A DNA stretch of 64,000 nt from Entoloma clypeatum (GCA_963565915.1 OY751494.1:3844001-3908000), one strand, 5' to 3'; positions 19,549 to 31,009 are shown, counted from the first letter of the stretch. The notes: generated by a model from the letters alone, not told the origin. Made by a program: numbers and translations.

Positions 19549-20712
19549 TATAATTTTTAGAAGTCTAGATATGATAGAAATAATGAAATGTGCAGATTTC
19601 AGTAAAAGTGTTATATCTCCATAATGAATCAACCAAATTTGAAAAACAAATGTGCTATAAGATCCCCTGAATGTGGAGAATCCAAATCTGAAATAAAAAT
19701 TTTTGGTCAAATTTTCGACCTATTCTGCTCATATTCACCTTATGAAGTCCTTGAATTGTGTTTGAATGGTCTCAATAGGTTCACATGCAATGGTTAAATA
19801 GTATATATATATTACATGTAATCTAATGTGGTTGTGGAAAGGAGGAAGTAAGAAATGTTGCTTTTTGTGTTTAAGGGAACTCATGCTGCACTGTTTATCA
19901 CAATTTACAGGGTGTTTTGATACATCATTCTGCTACATAGACTCTCTACCAGACATAGCTAATGTATGTAACTGTATATATACTTACTATTGGTTTCAAG
20001 ATCTCTACATAAGTTATGAATAATTTTTGGGACTGGTGGTGCCACGGTTTGGGCATCGAGAGTACAAGTTTCGACAATGTGCATCGCTCGGCATTGACTG
20101 CCAAGCATTTTTGGCAATCGCGGAAACTCAAACCATAAGTTGATTGCCAGTAAAACGTTCCCACAGTTTTCTTTTCCCCCACCTCCACTCCATCTGACCA
20201 CCACCTCCACCCAACGGCCACCACTCATGCCCAACGGCCCACACTCATGCCCAACGGCCCACACTCGTGCCCACTGGCGGCCTCTAATGCCCAACACCGT
20301 CCACTCCCACCCAATGCCGCCCCTTTGAGCCCAACGGCCCCCTCTAGCGCCCAATGGCATCGTCTCACGCCCAACAGCATCCACTCACGCCCAACGACGC
20401 CCAACGTGTCGCGTCCACTTGCACCCAATGCATCCACTCATGCCCAATGGTGTCAGACGGCGAGACTCAGACGATACGTGCATGCGCCGTCCAGTAGCAC
20501 ACTCGTAGCCTAGTACAGTACATATTATGAGTCTGGACCGGTTTAAACCGGTCCAGTCTCATCAGACCTGAATACATGGACTGGTCAGACTGGTCTCTCA
20601 CCGGTCTGGTCTGGTTTTCCAAGGTGACTATGTAAAATTGAGACCGGTGCAGTCCTCAGTCCTTCCTTTTTGGGGGTCAAAAATGAGACCAAACCGAACT
20701 TTCAATCACTAG
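19549..20712 (+). repeat. R repeat, copy A
   Basis: About 1.16 kb, with the start TATAATTTTTAGAAGTC shared with copy B (23434). Central words are also shared (GCCACGGTTTGGGCATCGAG near 20040). A minisatellite based on CCCAACGGCC plus about 10 nt runs from about 20210 to 20480. The end zone (20520-20700) is dense in GGTCTGGACC-type inverted words, including a perfect 24-bp palindrome at 20533-20556, and closes with CACTAG. It is an unclassified mobile or duplicated element with no protein. Confidence 0.65.
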
Positions 20713-23433
20713 GTACAATGAAGGAATGAACACAGTCCTCAAGTCCCGACATGGGCTCCGATCCGACATTCAGTCCGAAATTGCTACACTAACTTTTGGA
20801 CAACCTGCGGATGACGACCTGGATGCATGGTATGCAGCCACATGAGTCAACAATGATAATCGGATTGCCAACAAAGCTTTCAAGTCCACAGTTCCAACAT
20901 GCCCTAACCCTTTCCATGCTGCTCTGACCGCACCGAAGGCAGCAGCAGGATCTGTCTTTCCCCAACCTTTCATCCTCTATATTCTGCGTGCACCTCCAAC
21001 AGTCATTGCTCCAGCTCCGACTGTCTGCGACCCCAATGTGATGGACATCAATGCCTCTCGTGTTAGGGATAAGAACGCCAACATATGCTTCAGATGTGGT
21101 AAGACAGGTCACTTCAGTCGCAAGTGTCCGCTCCAATTTGACGTCCAATTCATGACATCAGATGAACAGGAGGAGTACGTGATGGACCAACTGGCCGCTA
21201 AAGATGCAGTGGTGTCCACCTCCAACGTTACCAGAGCATTGGAGCAAGTGGAAGACAAACAAGAGGATTTTTCCCCCAACAACGAGTGAACAGTGTGCCC
21301 TCTTTGTCCACTAGCAATCATTATGCTTCCTTGTCTATAGATGAATCAGAATTTACTTCTTCTCCCTATGACTCGGCACAGAATGAACCCTCAGTCACAC
21401 CTACCCCAACTCCAAAAGTCATCCGACCCCGACTCCAAAAATGGGAATGACGACTTCCAAAAAAATACATCCTGGCCTCCGATGGCTCCGACAACGCTAT
21501 TGAACTAGATGTTGTTCTGGAGACAACAGATACTAAGGATACCCTTTCCCAAAAGGCCCTCCTTGATAGCAGAGCAACCAGCTCCTTCATTGACCGCTCG
21601 CTGGTAGAGAAACATCGACTCAGTACCCGACAGCTACAATGGGCAATCCCTGTTTACAATGTTGATGGTACTCCGAACGACGCCGGAGCAATATCGGAGG
21701 TCCTGGATGTGATACTCCCATACCAGGATCACACAGAGCGGACCCAGCTCGCAGTAACTGGACTGGGAAAGCAGGATATTGTACTTGGATTCACATGGCT
21801 CAAGGAGCACAATCCCGAGGTAGATTGGACCTTCAGGGAGGTGAAAATGAGTTGATGTCCAGTTTGATGTCGGACTTGCCAACAGTAGGCCACTCAGGAG
21901 CAGAAGATCCGCAAATTCAAACAGGTGTGTATCTGCACTTGTTGGATGGGTCCGACACCAGATGCGGGATTAGTGGAAGAGGCTCTGCGAGGCCCTTGGG
22001 TGGAAAACATAAGTGAGGACGAAGAACAATCATTGGATGAGCCGTCGGAAGACGAAGCAGAGGAAGAGGAAGAAGACGAGTTTGAAGACGGAGATCGCCT
22101 CTTTCCTCCAACATCGGAATTTGTTTGAGCATCGTCAACCACCTCACAACGCCTATCAGAGGCATTCCTCCAAAACCAAAAACCCCAGTCTTTTCATGAC
22201 TCCATACCTAACCATTTACATGATTTTGAAGACATATTTTCCAAGACCTCCTTCAACAATCTGCCAGAGAAACATGTGTGGGACCATGCCATTGAGCTGA
22301 TCCCTGACGCAACTCCGACAGGTTGCAAGGTGTATCCGCTCACTCCAAAGGAACAGAAGGAGCCTGACACATTTTTGGAAGAAAATCTGGCCACTGGGCG
22401 GATCCAACCTTCAAAATCTCCAATGGCCTCTCCAGTCTTTTTCATCAAGAAGAAGGATGGTTCCCTCCAACTTGTTCAGGATTATCAATCACTTAATTCC
22501 AAGACTATCAAAAACAAGTATCCTCTTCCACTCATCTCTGAACTAGTCAACAAGCTTCAGAACACTCAATACTTCACCAAACTTGATATCCGATGGGGCT
22601 ACAATAATGTCCAAATCAAGCCTGGAGACGAATGGAAAGTGGCTTTCTGGACAAACCGGGGACCCTTTGAACCTCTTGTAATGTTCTTTGGACTCACTAA
22701 TAGCCCTTCAACCTTTCAGACTATGATGAACGACATCCTACAAGATCTTATTACTGAAGGTGGAGTATGTGTTTATCTTGATGATATTCTCATCTTTACG
22801 TCGGACCTGTTGGAGCATTGGAGGATCACACACATAGTATTAGACCACCTCCGACAACACAGGTTGTATCTCAAACTGGAGAAGTGTGAATTCAAACAGA
22901 CACAGATCAAATACCTTGGCCTCACTACTGAGAAAGGATGTGTTGAAATGGACCCCGTCAAAGTCGCTGGAGTGTCGGAGTGGCCAACTCCAACTAACAT
23001 GTGGGAGGTACAGTCCTTTCTAGGATTCACTAATTTCTATCGTTATTTCATCCAAGGATTCTCCAACATTGCGCGTCCACTGTTCCGACTCACAACCAAG
23101 GGCTGTGTATGGTCCTGGGATGACAAGGAAGCGGGGGCCTTCAGAGATCTGAAGCAGAGGATCACCTCTGCTCCGATACTTGTCCTCCCCGACCACAGCA
23201 AGGAGTGGCAAGTCAAAATGGATAGCTCCGACTTTGCGACCAGAGCGGTACTGTCTCAACCGTCAGAGGATGGTAAGTGGCACCCTGTCGCATTTTATTC
23301 CAAAAGCCTTAGCCCAGTGGAACGCAACTATGAAATTCACGACCAGGAAATGCTGGCTGTAATCCGCGCACTGGAGGAATGGAGACACTTTATGGAAGGA
23401 GCGGAGAGGATGGTGGAAATTTGGACTGATCAC
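20713..23433 (+). pseudogene. Gypsy-D: decayed chromovirus gag-pol fragment
   Basis: Starts in mid-gag (matching the Gypsy-C Gag words HGLRSDIQ and NDNRIANKAFK), with a CCHC knuckle (CFRCGKTGHFSRKC), then protease (the DSG is now DSR), a 389-codon open RT/RNase H stretch (22276-23445; VYLDDILIF) and an abrupt end in RNase H (TDHYN). Stops include TGA at 20843-20845 and 21448-21450 where Gypsy-C has Arg codons. No LTR remains. Both edges coincide with copies of the R repeat. Confidence 0.88.
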
Positions 23434-24293
23434 TATAATTTTTAGAAGTCCAGATAAGATAGAAATAATGAAATGTGCAGATTTCAGTAAAAGTGTTATA
23501 TCTCCCTAATGAATGAGCCAAATTTGAAAAACAAATGTGCTGTAAGATCCCCTGAACGAGGAGAATCCAAAGCTGAAACAAAAAACTTTGGTCAAATTTT
23601 CGACCTATTTTGCTCATATTCACCTCATCAAGTCCTTTAATTTTATTTGAAGGGTCTGAATAGGTTTACATACACTGTTTCAATAGTATATGTATAGTAT
23701 ATTTAGAGTACAAATGTTGTGCAAAGGAGGAAGCTAGAAAATGTTGTTTTTTGTGTTTGAAAACACCCTGCCACACTGTTCATCATGATTTACATTGTGT
23801 TTTGATGCATCAGTTTGGAGCACCAACTTTCTACCATCCATAGCTCATGTATGTAACTCTATATATACTTCCCATGAGTTTACAAATATGTCTACATAAA
23901 ATAAGAATTATTTTTGTGGGTTTTGGTGCCACGGTTTGGGCATCGAGGGCACAATTTTCAATGATGTGCATGGCTCAGCAATCACCAAAAGTTGAACCAT
24001 AACTGCCAGCAAAACCTTCCCACCCTTTTTTTATCCCCCACCACCACTCCACCCGGCCACCACATCTGCCCAACAGCCACTACTCGCACATAACGGCCAC
24101 CACTCATGCCCAACGGCCCTCTCTTCTGCCCAACGGCATCCCTTTGCACCCAACGGTCCCAACTCATGCCCAACGGCCTCCATTCATGCCCAACGGCATC
24201 CCTTCACCCTCAACGCCGTCAACCCACACCCAACACCATCCTTTTGCCCCCAATGCCATCCCTTTGCCCCCAACACCGTCGACCCATGCTCAA
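23434..24293 (+). repeat. R repeat, copy B, left part
   Basis: Aligns with copy A from its first base. The CCCAACGGCC minisatellite runs at about 24065-24293 and is interrupted by Gypsy-B (target duplication ctcaa at 24289-24293). It continues at 36976. Confidence 0.65.
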
Positions 24294-24663
24294 TGTTATG
24301 CGTAACAAACCGTTCCAAGGTTCAGGCAGAGTATGCAGGAAGATGGAAAGGCGAAGAGCAATGTGATTGCTAAATCTAAGGAATGTAGCTATGGTACATG
24401 AGGTTTATATAGTACTGACTATGAGCGGTAGCGAATGAGTCAGTAACTGCGGAAGGCAGTGCGCATGAGTAAGGCGACTGCGGAAGGCTATGCACTAATG
24501 AGTAAGCTGACTGCGGAATGAGTCAGACAGCTGCGGAAAGCGAGTCAGCGCGGGAGCGAAGTATACTAAAGGGAATAAAGTATAATATGATATGTGTAAG
24601 CGGGGGCCGATGAGTAAAAGTGAAAAAGTAAGCGTATACGTCCGTAGTCGTTAGTCCGTAACA
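24294..24663 (-). repeat. Gypsy-B 3' LTR
   Basis: 370 bp, TGTTATGCG..CCGTAACA. The adjacent polypurine tract reads GAGGAGGGGAACA on the minus strand (24664-24676). Confidence 0.95.
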
Positions 24664-24700
24664 TGTTCCCCTCCTCAAGGTCTGTGTCCTCACAGACTAC

Positions 24701-25069
24701 CTACTCCCATCCGTTGTTGCCATTTGGATCGGCCCAGGCAGGGTCAACTCGGTTACCCCAATCCTTTATCAGTTCATCGTTTACCGCCGTGGCAAACTCT
24801 AAACCTCGAACGGCGAGGCGAAGGCGTCGATTCTCGACAGCAAGGGTGTTGGTATAGTTTTTGAGGATGAGTTTCTCCTCAGCGGTGGGGGCGGTTGGTA
24901 AATCGGAGAGGGTATGAAGGCGGATATGCATCTGCCGGTGGAGGATGTCGGCAACGGAGGTTTCGAGCGCATGGATCTGGTCGCGCATGGAGAGCGCTTC
25001 GCCGATGAGGGTGGTGATGGTGGGGTTGATATCGGAAGCATCGGTGGAGGCGGCGGTGATGTTGGACAT
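24701..25069 (-). CDS. Gypsy-B accessory ORF3, 122 aa
   Basis: ATG at 25069 (MSNIT..), stop at 24701, located between the pol stop (25194) and the 3' LTR. Same architecture as the Gypsy-A ORF3: a Ser/Thr-rich start, a helical core with RDQIHAL, LHRQM, NYTNTL and ENR, and a Trp/Asn-rich acidic tail (DPAWAD, NNGWE). The open frame continues upstream to about 25231 but the conserved block starts at this ATG. No known domain is recognised. The position resembles env-like or accessory genes of other LTR elements, but there is no membrane or signal segment. Confidence 0.6.
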   Translation of the reverse strand: MSNITAASTDASDINPTITTLIGEALSMRDQIHALETSVADILHRQMHIRLHTLSDLPTAPTAEEKLILKNYTNTLAVENRRLRLAVRGLEFATAVNDELIKDWGNRVDPAWADPNGNNGWE

Positions 25070-25193
25070 GGTGCGGAGGATGTTGGAGAAATAGAGGAAG
25101 AATGGAGTAGCTATATTTGAAGACGGAGCGGGGAACTCGGTGGGTTTTTGACTGATGAGGTCGATGTTGTTGGCTGCTTTCAACGGGTGTCTT

Positions 25194-25369
25194 TTATCGT
25201 GGATGCGACGGGTTCTGCTGATGGAAATCACGGATCAAATCTTGAGCGTTCTGAACATTAGCTCGCGGTTCCCATGTGTTCTCTTCTGGGCCATATCCTT
25301 CCCATTGGACGAGGTACTGGATCTTTCCGCGGAACTTTCGAGAGTCCAGGATCGTAGACACATGGTACT
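25194..25369 (-). pseudogene. Gypsy-B pol, C-terminal chromodomain fragment
   Basis: The end of the chromodomain ([17 protein letters not shown]) and a TAA at 25194-25196. It is separated from the rest of pol by Gypsy-C and joins 31466 across the gtact target duplication. Confidence 0.88.
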
Positions 25370-25813
25370 TGTAAGGGCGACCTTACGATCCAAGACTCAA
25401 ACTCAGATACTTGCAAGGGAGATCCGAAGATTAGATTGAGCAGTCTGATAAGTAATACAACACACACCTTGCAAGGGAGATCCGAAGAGAAAGTTCTAAG
25501 GATTCCCCTGCAAGCTAGCGAGATAAATAGTAAAATGAGATATGAAATAAAAGATAAAACGAGACATAGGAATGATGAGTAATGGTTGGGAGTAGGGATG
25601 GGGGATGAATGGAAACGAGATGAATGATAGTACCTGCGATCCGACGTGCGGAGGAGCGGAGGGGCGCGGAGTCGTCGGATGTGGAGAGGTGCAGAGAGGT
25701 GAATAAGATATCAGAGGCAACAGATACGATCGGAGGGCGTCGGAGGGCGTCGGAGGGCGTCGGAGATGGTGGAAATGAACGGAAAGGGAAAGTGCAAAGT
25801 GGTTGCCCTTACA
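25370..25813 (-). repeat. Gypsy-C 3' LTR
   Basis: 444 bp. Contains a triplicated CGGAGGGCGT unit near 25732-25763. Confidence 0.96.
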
Positions 25814-25824
25814 TCACCCCCCCT

Positions 25825-28800
25825 TCAAGGCACGGCGTCTCGACGTGTCAGGCGAAACGAGTCGAATATCGCAGCGGAGATCCGACGCGGAGCTCCCGGA
25901 TGACGTCGGTAGAAGTCGCGGACTAGGCGCGGAGCGTGGACATTGTCTTCTGCTTCCCAGGAATTCTCTTCGTAGCCATATCCCTTCCATTTGACCAAGA
26001 ATTGAAGCTTGCCTCGATGCAGTCGGCTGTCCAAGAGGTTTTCAACATCATACTCCAATTCTTCTCCCACTACCGTCGGAGGCGGAGGAGAGCGGACTTG
26101 GCGTCGGAAAGGGTCGTCGGGAACTAGTGAAAGTTTGACGACGTGGAATACTGGGTGAATGCGGGACATGGAAGGGGGAAGGCGAAGTTCGTAGGCATGT
26201 GTTCCGACAGGTCGGACCACTGGGAAAGGGCCTACGTACCGATGTGCAAGTTTTTTTGTGGGTCGGGTGGTTTTGAGGTCCGATGAGTCTAAAAAGACCT
26301 TGTCCCCCAGGTGGAATGTCGGAGTGGTGCTCCGATGCTGGTTGTAGTATCGCGCCATGTCGTCTTTTGCCTTTGTTAGTGCTGCGCGAGCCTCTTCCAG
26401 AGCGGACTTCATCCGCTCGCTGAAATCCGCTACCGCCTCGATTTCCGTCTGCTTCTCGCGAGGTTCGAATCCCATGCGCGGATGGCGGCCGGTGTCAATG
26501 TAGAACGGAGTTTGACGTGTCGATGCGTGAACATGGTTGTTGTATGCAAATTCAGCCATCGGAAGCCATTCGTCCCAATCGTCTTGACGTTCATTGACGA
26601 ATAGGCGAAGATATTGTTCCAATCCTTGATTGACCCGCTCCGTCTGTCCGTCCGACTGCGGATGGTAGGCTGTCGAGGCAGCAATCTTAATGCCAAGTAG
26701 CCTATATAGTTCGCGCGTGAACTTGGCGACAAACTGTGGTCCGCGGTCGGAGACAATGGCCTCCGGTAGTCCGTGGAGTTTCCAGACGTTTTGAATATAG
26801 GAGCGTGCAGTCCCGAGTGCGGAGATGTCGGAGTGCATCGGGATGAAGTGTCCCCGCTTCCCTACTGAGTCCACTACCACCATGATAGCGTCGTAGCCGT
26901 GGGCTTCTGGTAGTTCAGTAATGAAGTCAACACTGGTTACTTGCCACCGCTCCGTGGGGACCGGTAGTGGATTGAGCTCTCCGGAGGGCGGAGTGCGTCG
27001 GACCTTGGTGCGGAGGCATGAGTCGCATGTCTTGCAATATTGACCTATTAAACGAGACATGTGTGGCCACCAGTAATTGCGCGACACCAGTTCCAAGGTT
27101 TTCCACCGTCCCGGATGTCCGGCCACCGGAGTGTCGTGGTGTTGTGTGAGGATCCGATGACGCAGTTGGGGATTATTAGGAACATAGATACGATCCCTGA
27201 AGTAGAGCAAACCTTCCGCTTGCCTCCACTCCGCACTTCGGACGGACCCCGCTCCGACGGTCGGAAGGGATCTGACGACCTCCGCCACACTATCCTCCAG
27301 TAGCCCCTCTCGGATTCCCTGTCGGACCTGGCAGAGGACGTCGCGTTCTTCCCCTTGAACAGTTACCCCACGCATTGCTCGCACTGCAAACAATTCTGGT
27401 CGAAGAAGGATGATGTTTTCGTTGTCCCGCGATCCGTCTCCGTGGTCCGCTCGTCGGGACAAAGCGTCGGACTTGCCCATTGACTTTCCAGGTCGATGGT
27501 GCATTTTAAAATCGAAACGAGCGAGGTATAAGGACCATCTAGCTTGTCGTCGATTTAGTTTTTGAGCTGTCATGAAGTACTCAAGATTTTTGTGGTCCGT
27601 CCAAATCTCCACTGTCTTCTCCGCTCCTTCAAGGAAGTGCCTCCACTCCTCTAATGCGCGGACCACTGCCAACATCTCCTTGTCATAGATCTCGTAGTTG
27701 CGTTCCACCGGACTGAGGCTTTTGGAATAGAATGCGACAGGGTGCCACTTACCGTCCTCTGTTGGTTGGGACAGTACTGCTCCGGTTGCAAAGTCCGAGC
27801 TATCCGCTTCTACCCGCCACTCCTTTCGATGATCAGCTAAGACCAGGATCGGAGCGGATGTAATCCTCCGCTTCAACTCCGCAAATGCGGACACTTCTCC
27901 TTCCTTCCAAGACCAGAGGTGCCCCTTCTTCGTGAGCTCGAAAAGAGGGCGCGCGATGTCCGAAAACCCTTCAATAAAACGGCGATAGAAGTTAGTGAAC
28001 CCCAGAAAGGACTGTACTTCTCGGACGTTTGTCGGAGCAGGCCACTCCGCGACCCCCGCTACTTTCACCGGATCCATCTCTACGCGTCCTTGTTCAATAA
28101 TAAGGCCTAAGTATTCAATGCGCGTTTGCTCAAACTCGCATTTCTCTGGTTTTAGATAGAGTTTGTGTTCGCGAAGTCGTTCCAGTACAATCCGTGTGAC
28201 CCTCCGATGTTCCGCAAGGGTCTCCGTGAAGATGAGTATATCGTCAAGGTAAACACAAACTACACCTTCAGTGATAAGGTCCTGAAAGATCTCGTTCATC
28301 ATAGTCTGGAATGTGGATGGACTATTAGTGAGGCCGAAGAACATCACCAATGGTTCATAGAGTCCGCGATTGGTCCGAAAAGCGGCCTTCCACTCGTCTC
28401 CGGGCTTTATCCGTACATTGTTGTAACCCCAGCGGATGTCGAGTTTGGTGAAGTATTGAGCGCGTTGAAGTTTATTGATCAGTTCGGATATGAGCGGAAG
28501 CGGATACTTGTTTTTGATAGTTTTGGAATTGAGTGACCGGTAGTCTTGTACAAGACGAAGGGAGCCATCCTTTTTCTTGATATAGAACACCGGAGATGCC
28601 ATCGGAGACTTGGAAGGGCGGATCCGACCAGTTGCAAGGTTTTCCTCCAAAAACGCGTCGAGTTCTTTCTGTTCGTTCGGGGCGAGCGGATATACCTTAC
28701 AACCTGCCGGAGAGGCGTCCGGAACAAGTTCAATGGCGTGGTCCCAAGTCCGCTCTTCCAGTAAGGTGTCGAAAGAGGTCTTTGAGAATACATCTTCAAA

Positions 28801-29895
28801 GTCAAACAAGTGGTCTGGTACAGAGTCACGGAAAGATTTAGGTTTTTGGTTACTGAGGAAGGCCTCCGATAGATGTTGCGAGATATTGGATGAAGCGCGG
28901 ATGAACTCCGCCTCCGCGGGTACTGTTCCGACAAAAAGGCGATCTCCCTTCTCAAACTCATCCTCTTCCTCAGCCTCTTCCACTAAGTCCTCTGCTTCCT
29001 CTCCTTCTGTGACATCCTCCACCCATGGGCCACATGGAGCCTCCTCCTCTAGACCGGACATCGGAGTGGAACCCATCTGACAGGCTCGGATGCGGACTTG
29101 TTCAAACTTCCGCTCCTTCCGCTCTTGGGCTGCCTCCTGGTGGCATGTCCGACATTGTGCAGGACACTGGCTCATCTTCACTTCCCCTGAAGTCCAATCT
29201 ACCTCGGGGTTGTGTTCTTTGAGCCAAGTGAAGCCTAACACGATTTCTTGTTTTCCCAAACTTGTGACTGCAAGCTGGGTCCGTTCCGAGTGATCCCGAT
29301 AGCGGAGCACTACGTCCAACACCTCCGTTATTGCTCCGGCCTCATTCGGAGTTCCGTCGATGTTGTATACCGGAATTGCGCGTTGTAGTTTTCGAGTAGA
29401 GAGTCGGTGTTTCTCGACCAGAGTACGTTCAATAAACGATCCTGTTGCCCCACTGTCGAGTAAGGCCTTTTGTGATAGTATGTCTTTAGTGTCGGTAGTT
29501 TCGAGAACTATGTCTAGTTCGAGGGAATTGTCGGAGCGAGCGGCTGCGGCGAGAACATATTGTTTTGGAAGCCGCCGCTCCCACTTAGAGAAGCGGATGC
29601 GGATAGGGTTTGCGGAGTTGGGTGCGACTATAGGATCGTTTGCAGGCTTAGAGATGGAGGGTATAGGATCATATTGTTCCATAAATAAGGCAGCATAACG
29701 ATTTTTAGTAGACAACGAGGGCGCACTGTTCACTCGTTGTGAGGAGGAAAATCCTCCTGTCCTCCCTCCGACTCCGCAGACTCCGTGGGCGGAACGGAGT
29801 TGCCTTCCGCCGCGTCCTTGACCACGAGTTGTTCCATGATAAACTCGTCTTGTTCCTCCATCGTCATGAATCGGACGTCGAAGCGAAGGGGGCAT
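25825..29895 (-). CDS. Gypsy-C Pol polyprotein, 1356 aa
   Basis: The frame overlaps the end of gag in the -1 frame. An ATG exists at 29895, but expression may rely on frameshifting. Domains in order: aspartic protease (LLDSGATG, Asp147), reverse transcriptase (LVQDYR; VYLDDILIF, YLDD at 549-552), RNase H (VEADSSDFATGAVLSQ), integrase HHCC (GHPGRWKTLELV..CKTCDSCLRTK), integrase core Asp990 (SVDFITEL), Asp1050 (SDRGPQF), Glu1086 (QTERVNQ) with 35 residues between the last two, a C-terminal segment with YVGPFPVV (GPY/F type) and a chromodomain (FLVKWKGYGYEENSWE) near 1290-1330. Size and order are those of chromoviruses. The chromodomain is expected to steer integration to modified chromatin. No stop or frameshift. 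Confidence 0.96.
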   Translation of the reverse strand: MPPSLRRPIHDDGGTRRVYHGTTRGQGRGGRQLRSAHGVCGVGGRTGGFSSSQRVNSAPSLSTKNRYAALFMEQYDPIPSISKPANDPIVAPNSANPIRIRFSKWERRLPKQYVLAAAARSDNSLELDIVLETTDTKDILSQKALLDSGATGSFIERTLVEKHRLSTRKLQRAIPVYNIDGTPNEAGAITEVLDVVLRYRDHSERTQLAVTSLGKQEIVLGFTWLKEHNPEVDWTSGEVKMSQCPAQCRTCHQEAAQERKERKFEQVRIRACQMGSTPMSGLEEEAPCGPWVEDVTEGEEAEDLVEEAEEEDEFEKGDRLFVGTVPAEAEFIRASSNISQHLSEAFLSNQKPKSFRDSVPDHLFDFEDVFSKTSFDTLLEERTWDHAIELVPDASPAGCKVYPLAPNEQKELDAFLEENLATGRIRPSKSPMASPVFYIKKKDGSLRLVQDYRSLNSKTIKNKYPLPLISELINKLQRAQYFTKLDIRWGYNNVRIKPGDEWKAAFRTNRGLYEPLVMFFGLTNSPSTFQTMMNEIFQDLITEGVVCVYLDDILIFTETLAEHRRVTRIVLERLREHKLYLKPEKCEFEQTRIEYLGLIIEQGRVEMDPVKVAGVAEWPAPTNVREVQSFLGFTNFYRRFIEGFSDIARPLFELTKKGHLWSWKEGEVSAFAELKRRITSAPILVLADHRKEWRVEADSSDFATGAVLSQPTEDGKWHPVAFYSKSLSPVERNYEIYDKEMLAVVRALEEWRHFLEGAEKTVEIWTDHKNLEYFMTAQKLNRRQARWSLYLARFDFKMHHRPGKSMGKSDALSRRADHGDGSRDNENIILLRPELFAVRAMRGVTVQGEERDVLCQVRQGIREGLLEDSVAEVVRSLPTVGAGSVRSAEWRQAEGLLYFRDRIYVPNNPQLRHRILTQHHDTPVAGHPGRWKTLELVSRNYWWPHMSRLIGQYCKTCDSCLRTKVRRTPPSGELNPLPVPTERWQVTSVDFITELPEAHGYDAIMVVVDSVGKRGHFIPMHSDISALGTARSYIQNVWKLHGLPEAIVSDRGPQFVAKFTRELYRLLGIKIAASTAYHPQSDGQTERVNQGLEQYLRLFVNERQDDWDEWLPMAEFAYNNHVHASTRQTPFYIDTGRHPRMGFEPREKQTEIEAVADFSERMKSALEEARAALTKAKDDMARYYNQHRSTTPTFHLGDKVFLDSSDLKTTRPTKKLAHRYVGPFPVVRPVGTHAYELRLPPSMSRIHPVFHVVKLSLVPDDPFRRQVRSPPPPTVVGEELEYDVENLLDSRLHRGKLQFLVKWKGYGYEENSWEAEDNVHAPRLVRDFYRRHPGAPRRISAAIFDSFRLTRRDAVP

Positions 29896-30860
29896 TCACG
29901 ACTGAAGTGACCCGTTTTGTTACATCTGAAGCATGCATTGGCATTCTTGCCTTTGACGCGTGAAGTATCAATGTCCATTGCATTAGGGTCCCTTGTCGGC
30001 GGAGCGGTTGCGGATGCGAGCGGAGCTGGACGCGGAGTGAATGGAATGTAGGGGCGAGGGAATACTGAGGTGCCAGGTACTCTTGGTCCGACGACGTTGC
30101 GGAAGGCGGATGTGCGGGTCGGAGCAGTGGCTTTGAAGGCTTTGTTGGCAATTCTATTGTCGTCGTTGACTCGTGCTGCAGAGTACCACTCATCGGGGTT
30201 GTCGTCCGCAGGCCGTCCGTGGGTCAGGGTGGCGATCTCGTTCTGAATGTCGGAACGGAGACCATGGCGGAATTTGAGTACTATATTGGTATCCTCCTGA
30301 TAGCCTGCTTTGTCAATGTAGTCTTTGAACTCGTCAATATAGGTCTCGACATCCCGTTGACCTTGATAATAGGATTCTCCTTCGAGGATCAGTCTCGCGT
30401 CCTGTTCCTCATTCTTCGGAGTGAACTCCGTTGTAAAGACGGCGCGGAAGTCCACCCAAGTCCGATAAGACGGAGCACCGGTCCTCCGCTCTTGTCGGAT
30501 AATGCGATCCGCAAAGCGTGCTGCGCGTCCACTCTTCATGAAAGATAAGGCCCAATAAATTTTAGCGTGGTCGTCTGCGAACTGTTCCGGAGCCAGCCCC
30601 ATAAACAATTCACAGGAGTTTAGAAAGGTCCAGCCATTTGCGCGCGATCCGTCGAAGTCTGACGGATTGGCGGGTTTTGCTCGACGCACGCCCGGATTGG
30701 CCGGAGCGAGCGGAGCAGGTGGGATAGGTGGCGGGGCTGGGGCAGGAATTGCGTTGAAGGCGAGGAGGAGTTGGTCAAGTTGAGTAGAGATATCAGCGAG
30801 AGTTTGACGTTGTTCCTGGAACTCGTGCTCGAGCTGTTCAAGGCGATTGGGGTCGTCCAT
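29730..30860 (-). CDS. Gypsy-C Gag, 376 aa
   Basis: ATG at 30860 (MDDPNRLEQ..) about 160 nt downstream of the 5' LTR. An N-terminal coiled-coil-like segment (residues 1-40) and a Pro/Ala linker precede a retrotransposon-type capsid domain (about 65-240; WTFLNSCELFMGL, YYQGQRDVETYIDEFKDY). One CCHC knuckle (CFRCNKTGHFSREC) lies near residue 316. It ends FPPHNE-stop. GAT TTT CC just before the stop recurs in the other gypsy gags and is a candidate slip site for -1 entry into pol. Confidence 0.93.
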   Translation of the reverse strand: MDDPNRLEQLEHEFQEQRQTLADISTQLDQLLLAFNAIPAPAPPPIPPAPLAPANPGVRRAKPANPSDFDGSRANGWTFLNSCELFMGLAPEQFADDHAKIYWALSFMKSGRAARFADRIIRQERRTGAPSYRTWVDFRAVFTTEFTPKNEEQDARLILEGESYYQGQRDVETYIDEFKDYIDKAGYQEDTNIVLKFRHGLRSDIQNEIATLTHGRPADDNPDEWYSAARVNDDNRIANKAFKATAPTRTSAFRNVVGPRVPGTSVFPRPYIPFTPRPAPLASATAPPTRDPNAMDIDTSRVKGKNANACFRCNKTGHFSRECPLRFDVRFMTMEEQDEFIMEQLVVKDAAEGNSVPPTESAESEGGQEDFPPHNE

Positions 30861-31009
30861 TACTATGCGCGGAGCAGAATCACCGGTTACGGAGAGGTAA
30901 TTAGAAGAACTGGAAGGGGTGTGAGATGTATCGGAGTCGGACGCGGACGAAGCTACTCCGAAGCGCGGAATCGTGACAACGATGCAATCGGACCCGGTCC
31001 AATTAGATG

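Noticed and set aside
19549..20712. R repeat as a Helitron
   Set aside because: The CTAG end fits, but there is no clear 5' TC start, no short hairpin just before the end and no Rep/helicase, so I left it unclassified.
23434..24293. R copies as LTRs of Gypsy-D
   Set aside because: They lack TG..CA ends, PBS and PPT, and both junctions fall inside coding sequence.
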